A stretch of DNA of 64,000 bases from Streptococcus sp. oral taxon 058 str. F0407 (lineage in GTDB: Bacteria > Bacillota > Bacilli > Lactobacillales > Streptococcaceae). The notes beneath the pieces were generated by a model. That model did not search any database and was not told where the DNA came from. It saw nothing but the letters and a program-made list of their open reading frames with translations. The stretch covers positions 433,491 to 497,490 of the forward strand of contig NZ_JH378888.1 in assembly GCF_000235485.1 (NCBI RefSeq). Reading direction: 5' to 3'. Each line of letters opens with the position of its first letter. Position 1 is the stretch's first letter. The position numbers and the translations under genes were made by a program. Positions 59,995-64,000 of the stretch are shown here, in pieces.

Positions 59995-60474
59995 TTATTT
60001 TTGAAGTTTCTGTATTCTTTTTCTTTCAAGAACCCAAAGCAGAAATTGAACTCCTGAAAAAAAGCCTTGCAAGAAAATAAGTATATAAATTTCTTTCGTT
60101 TCTCTAAATAATACTAAAACATTTACAATTGAGAGGAGAAATATAAACGTAACGTTGCATAGTAATATCCGAACAAACCTACTAGGAAAATACTTAACGT
60201 GTTTGATACTTTTATAAAGAGTAGTAATTGAATAAATTAGACTTAAAGGTATATGGGTTAGTATATAAAATATTCTTAAAAATACTTTTAAGTAGGGTTC
60301 GTCTAGAGACGGATTAAATAATACGAATACACCAATATTACACACCATAAATGCTAAGGAAGTTAGTGAGCTTGAATATTCCATTTTCTCTTTATTGGAT
60401 ATTGCATCAAGAATTATTCCAGCGATTACAATAATTTCGAAAATGAAAAACATCATTATTAAAGAACTGTTCAC
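59995..60474 (-). CDS. Hypothetical four-helix membrane protein
   Basis: The 159-residue protein is strongly hydrophobic with four predicted helices (about 5-24, 35-55, 65-85, 100-145 region) and a basic C-terminus RKRIQKLQK. AT-rich. The GTG start has a strong AAGGAGG ribosome site, so it is probably expressed. Unknown family. Confidence 0.65.
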   Translation of the reverse strand: MNSSLIMMFFIFEIIVIAGIILDAISNKEKMEYSSSLTSLAFMVCNIGVFVLFNPSLDEPYLKVFLRIFYILTHIPLSLIYSITTLYKSIKHVKYFPSRFVRILLCNVTFIFLLSIVNVLVLFRETKEIYILIFLQGFFSGVQFLLWVLERKRIQKLQK

Positions 60475-60558
60475 TATTCAACCTCCTTTGCTTTATAACC
60501 TCTTTTATAAAAAAGTGTAATATAATATTAACTTCTATGATTTCAAATGATTAAACAT

Positions 60559-62502
60559 TTAAAACACTGTCGCTTCCTCCAGCGTAAACTTGACATTATC
60601 TTCAATCCACTTACGGCGTGGTTCGACCTTATCTCCCATAAGGACATTGACGCGACGTTCGGCGCGAGCCAGGTCTTCAATCGTGACACGGATGAGGGTA
60701 CGCGTTTCTGGGTTCATGGTTGTTTCCCAGAGTTGATCCGCATTCATCTCACCAAGTCCCTTGTAACGTTGAAGGGTAGCGCCTTTACCAAACTGCTTGC
60801 GGAGTTCTTCTAGCTCTCCGTCTGTCCAAGCGTAGGCCACTTCTTCTTTCTTGCCTTTACCTTTAGACATCTTGTAAAGAGGAGGGAGAGCGATATAGAC
60901 ATGTCCTGCCTCAACTAGCGGACGCATGTAACGGTAGAAAAATGTTAAGAGCAAGGTCTGGATATGGGCACCATCGGTATCCGCATCTGTCATGATAATG
61001 ATCTTGTCATAATTGGCATCTTCAATAGAGAAGTCTGCTCCGACACCCGCACCGATTGTATAAATCATGGTGTTGATTTCCTCATTTTTAAGGATATCCG
61101 CCATCTTGGCCTTGGCTGTATTGATAACCTTACCACGAAGAGGCAAAATAGCTTGGAATTTACGGTCACGACCTTGTTTGGCAGAACCGCCGGCAGAATC
61201 CCCCTCGACCAGATAGAGTTCGTTCTTAGCAGGATTTTTAGACTGGGCTGGTGTTAATTTCCCAGACAACAAGCCCTTATCTTTTTTATTTTTCTTACCA
61301 TTTCGGCTCTCATCACGCGCCTTACGTGCTGCTTCACGGGCATCACGGGCCTTGATAGCCTTGCGGATGAGATTGGAAGCTAGTTCTCCATTTTCCATGA
61401 GGAAGAAAGTTAATTTTTCTGCGACAATGCTATCAACAATCGGGCGAGCTAGTGGACTTCCAAGTTTGTCCTTGGTCTGTCCTTCAAACTGGAGGTGTTC
61501 TTCCGGAACCAAGATAGAAAGAACGGCTGCTAGTCCCTCACGATAGTCTGAACCTTCAAGGTTTTTATCCTTTTCCTTGAGAAGACCTGTCTTACGCGCA
61601 TAGTCATTCATAACCTTAGTAATGGCAGACTTGAGCCCCGTCTCGTGCGTTCCACCATCTTTGGTACGGACATTATTGACAAAGGAGAGAATGTTATCTG
61701 AAAATCCATCATTGTACTGGAGGGCAACTTCCACTTGGAAACCATTTTCTTCACCCTCAAAGTATAGTACTGGTGTCAAGGTTTCCTTGTCTTCATTCAG
61801 ATAGGAAACAAAGTCCTGCACCCCATTTTCATAATGAAACTCGATCGCTTCTTCTGTTCGCTTGTCCGTTAATGACAAGGTTACATTCTTCAAGAGAAAA
61901 GCTGACTCATTGATGCGTTCTGAAATGGTATTGTACTTGAAGTCTGTCGTAGAAAAGATAGTCGCATCCGGCATGAAGGTAACCTTGGTACCTGTCTTAG
62001 ACTTGGGTGCTGTCCCCACCTTTTCAAGAGTCGTAACTGGCTTACCACCATTTTCAAAACGTTGCTTGTAGACTGCACCATCACGGGTGATTTCAACTTC
62101 CAACCAGCTTGATAGGGCATTAACGACAGAAGAACCCACTCCGTGAAGACCACCAGAAGTCTTGTAGCCACCTTGACCGAATTTTCCTCCAGCGTGGAGA
62201 ATGGTAAAGATAACCTCAACGGTTGGAATTCCCATGGCATGCATACCAGTCGGCATCCCACGGCCATGGTCCTCTACTGTTAAACTGCCATCTTTATTGA
62301 TGGTCACATCAATGCGATTACCAAAGCCAGACAAGGCTTCATCGACTGCATTGTCCACAATTTCCCAGACTAGGTGATGGAGACCAGCACCGTCAGTCGA
62401 TCCGATATACATCCCTGGACGTTTACGGACCGCATCCAACCCTTCTAGCACCTGAATGGCATCATCATTGTAGTTATTAATATTGATTTCCTTTTTTGAC
62501 AC
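60559..62502 (-). CDS. parE: Topoisomerase IV subunit B
   Basis: ATPase subunit. 647 residues from a GTG with GGAGG upstream. GHKL ATPase motifs: [11 protein letters not shown] (about 47-57), [24 protein letters not shown]. The Toprim part has [18 protein letters not shown] and [10 protein letters not shown]. Partner of parC at 55846-58326. Confidence 0.97.
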   Translation of the reverse strand: MSKKEININNYNDDAIQVLEGLDAVRKRPGMYIGSTDGAGLHHLVWEIVDNAVDEALSGFGNRIDVTINKDGSLTVEDHGRGMPTGMHAMGIPTVEVIFTILHAGGKFGQGGYKTSGGLHGVGSSVVNALSSWLEVEITRDGAVYKQRFENGGKPVTTLEKVGTAPKSKTGTKVTFMPDATIFSTTDFKYNTISERINESAFLLKNVTLSLTDKRTEEAIEFHYENGVQDFVSYLNEDKETLTPVLYFEGEENGFQVEVALQYNDGFSDNILSFVNNVRTKDGGTHETGLKSAITKVMNDYARKTGLLKEKDKNLEGSDYREGLAAVLSILVPEEHLQFEGQTKDKLGSPLARPIVDSIVAEKLTFFLMENGELASNLIRKAIKARDAREAARKARDESRNGKKNKKDKGLLSGKLTPAQSKNPAKNELYLVEGDSAGGSAKQGRDRKFQAILPLRGKVINTAKAKMADILKNEEINTMIYTIGAGVGADFSIEDANYDKIIIMTDADTDGAHIQTLLLTFFYRYMRPLVEAGHVYIALPPLYKMSKGKGKKEEVAYAWTDGELEELRKQFGKGATLQRYKGLGEMNADQLWETTMNPETRTLIRVTIEDLARAERRVNVLMGDKVEPRRKWIEDNVKFTLEEATVF

Positions 62503-62531
62503 AAGGAACCTCCTATTCGTTCATCTTTACT

Positions 62532-62560
62532 ATTTTACAGGTTTTCTAGGTATTTTGCAA
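62532..62560 (-). promoter_or_regulatory. parE promoter
   Basis: Minus strand: TTGCAA (62555-62560), 17-base spacer, TAAAAT (62532-62537). Confidence 0.6.
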
Positions 62561-62622
62561 AGTTTTTCCCATTCAGCTGTCACAATTTCACAAGATATTC
62601 TCAGCCTTTCTACAGCATTTCA

Positions 62623-62631
62623 TGGTATAAT
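62623..62631 (+). promoter_or_regulatory. Extended -10 six bases before the plsY start
   Basis: TGGTATAAT, hexamer 62626-62631, then AGGTCT and the ATG at 62638. No ribosome site fits between, so transcription should start at the ATG itself. Confidence 0.6.
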
Positions 62632-62637
62632 AGGTCT

Positions 62638-63279
62638 ATGATGACATTTGTATTATTAATTTTAGCTTATCTGCTAGGTTCGATTCCGTCTGGTCTTTGG
62701 ATTGGACAAGCTTTTTTTCAAACAAATTTGCGTGAACATGGTTCTGGAAATACTGGAACGACCAATACTTTCCGTATTTTGGGTAAGAAAGCAGGGATGG
62801 CAACCTTTGTGATTGATTTTTTCAAAGGAACCTTGGCCACACCACTTCCAATTCTTTTCCACCTACAAGGTGTATCACCTCTTGTCTTTGGACTTTTGGC
62901 CGTGATTGGACATACCTTTCCTATCTTTGCAGGATTTAAAGGGGGCAAGGCTGTCGCAACCAGCGCTGGTGTGATTTTCGGATTTGCGCCTGTCTTCTGT
63001 CTCTACCTAGCAGTCATATTCTTTGGAACCCTCTATCTTGGCAGTATGATTTCACTATCTAGCGTTGTTGCTTCTATTGCTGCTGTAATTGGAGTTCTGA
63101 TTTTTCCACTATTTGGGTTTATCTTAAGTAGCTATGACCTTCTCTTCACTCTGATTATCCTAGCACTTGCTAGTTTGATTATCATTCGTCATAAGGATAA
63201 TATCACACGCATCAAAAACAAAACTGAAAACCTCGTTCCTTGGGGACTGAACTTAACTCATCAAAATCCTAAAAAATAA
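62638..63279 (+). CDS. plsY: Glycerol-3-phosphate acyltransferase PlsY
   Basis: Acylates glycerol-3-phosphate with acyl-phosphate, the first step of phospholipid synthesis. The 213-residue protein has five or six membrane helices, with the PlsY motifs [10 protein letters not shown] (about 15-24), [19 protein letters not shown] (about 36-54) and [12 protein letters not shown] (about 100-111). It is divergent from parE. The frame is intact and ends 11 bases before the insertion sequence. Confidence 0.95.
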   Translation: MMTFVLLILAYLLGSIPSGLWIGQAFFQTNLREHGSGNTGTTNTFRILGKKAGMATFVIDFFKGTLATPLPILFHLQGVSPLVFGLLAVIGHTFPIFAGFKGGKAVATSAGVIFGFAPVFCLYLAVIFFGTLYLGSMISLSSVVASIAAVIGVLIFPLFGFILSSYDLLFTLIILALASLIIIRHKDNITRIKNKTENLVPWGLNLTHQNPKK

Positions 63280-63290
63280 AACGCCAGTTT

Positions 63291-64000
63291 TGTACTGACC
63301 CCAAAAAGTTAGACAAATAATTTAAGTGAAGGATTTAGTTCTGTATTGCACAGGACTAAGTCCTTTTAGTTTGACCTTAATTCGTTTGTTGTTGTAGTAA
63401 TCAATGTAGTCCACAATAGCTTGTTCAAGGTCCTCTAAAGACCTAAAGTGCTTCTCATAACCGTAAAACATTTCTGATTTCAAAATACCGAAGAAGGACT
63501 CCATCATACCTTGTCTGGGCTGTTACCTTTACGTGACATGGATGCTTGAATTCCCTTACTCTCTAGGAACCGATAATAAGAATCGTGTTGGTATTGCCAG
63601 CCTTGGTCGCTGTGTAAAATGGTATTCTCATAGTGTTTCTCTGTGAAGGCCTGTTCCAACATCGTTTTTACTTGTTCTAAATTAGGCGAAGTAGAAAGAT
63701 GATAAGCAATAATTTCACTGTTAAAGCCATCTAAAACAGGCGATAAATAGAGTTTCTGTGTGCTATTTGGAATGGCAAATTCTGTCACATCCGTATAGCA
63801 CTTTTCCATTGGTTTCGTTGCTTCAAACTGGTGTTGAATGAGATTTTCTGCTTTCTTGCCAACTTCTCCTTGGTAGGAAGAATACTTGCGTTTCCGACGA
63901 ATTCGAGCTGTTAAACCAAGGTCCTTCATCAGACGTTGGACCTTCTTATGATTCACTGTAAAGCCACGATTTCTTAGTTCAAGAGTAACTCTCCGATAGC
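63291..64000 (-). mobile_element. IS3-family (IS150-group) insertion sequence, one end inside the window
   Basis: The terminal inverted repeat TGTACTGACCCC begins at 63291 and is close to the IS150-type end. The transposase frame starts beyond 64000. The left end abuts the 3' side of plsY. Confidence 0.8.
63322..64000 (-). pseudogene. IS3-family transposase orfB, frameshifted, partial
   Basis: The DDE integrase core (rve) is recognised from CYTDVTEFAI (first Asp) and ILHSDQGWQY (second Asp). The third acid is in MMESFFGILKSE. Between NSPD and MMESFF a single base is missing near 63510 (AATGGT expected, AAGGT found), so the frame breaks before the catalytic Glu. The N-terminus continues past the window edge: the residues before the ATG-like GTG at 63956 read YRRVTLELRNRGFTV in frame. 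Confidence 0.85.

Overview
The window looks like chromosome of a low-GC Gram-positive bacterium, almost certainly a Streptococcus of the mitis group and probably a commensal relative of S. pneumoniae. Signs are a late-competence dprA with an exact combox, sortase A, an SMC/RNase III pair, streptococcal small families (DUF3272, DUF2969), suf genes in the order sufC-D-S-U-B, and topoisomerase proteins that read as mitis-group. GyrA Gly114 and ParC Asp91 are residues I associate with viridans streptococci rather than typical pneumococci. Both quinolone-resistance regions look wild type (GyrA Ser81/Glu85; ParC Ser79/Asp83/Lys137). Nearly all genes are on the minus strand; the exceptions are ldh, a yitT-like gene and plsY. 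From memory, the blocks match pneumococcal blocks that lie far apart there, so gene order has been rearranged.

Layout. 1-2.3 kb: smc (cut by the window edge), rnc and tRNA-Arg(CCG). 2.3-8.7 kb: guaC with a structured leader, then an operon resembling Bacillus ydjI-ydjG-ydjH (SPFH protein, zinc-ribbon membrane protein, TPM protein) plus a damaged lipoprotein gene, and a 0.7-kb gene-free stretch holding a strong orphan terminator. 8.7-14.6 kb: leuA-leuB-DUF1294-leuC-leuD and a YrdC/YciO gene, led by a leucine attenuator with its own 17-residue leader peptide. 14.6-19.7 kb: yjbR-like, cutC, ybaN-like, topA and competence-regulated dprA. 19.7-29.5 kb: lepA, then a compact run xseA-xseB-ispA-tlyA-argR-recN-phosphoesterase with overlapping genes, then udk and truB. 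29.5-36.5 kb is the accessory part: two unknown membrane genes with the scar of a duplicated copy, a DUF2130 gene, metY-like, a formate/nitrite-type channel and a decaying cluster of SUKH/immunity-like genes.

36.5-44.9 kb: srtA-gyrA (1-nt overlap), divergent ldh with a CcpA-type site, hup with a possible integrase remnant at its terminator, degV, yitT-like and an amino-acid permease. 45-50.2 kb: the whole SUF iron-sulfur assembly operon. 50.3-58.3 kb: DUF3272, dnaX, a GAF-type methionine sulfoxide reductase, rpsA, tRNA-Gln, tRNA-Tyr, DUF2969, ilvE and parC. 58.5-64 kb: a GNAT gene broken by one stop codon, an ANT(6)-like adenylyltransferase, an unknown membrane protein, parE, plsY, and an IS150-group insertion sequence (transposase frameshifted) directly behind plsY.

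Most of the window is core housekeeping: topology (gyrA, parC, parE, topA, hup, smc), repair and replication (recN, xseAB, dnaX, dprA), translation (rpsA, lepA, tRNAs, truB) and branched-chain amino acids (leuABCD, ilvE). The most interesting signals are three genes whose extended -10 boxes sit exactly six bases before the start codon (probable leaderless mRNAs), the ydj-like membrane-stress operon without an adjacent pspA, the leucine attenuator, and small lesions that show recent gene decay. I saw no CRISPR array and no complete prophage.
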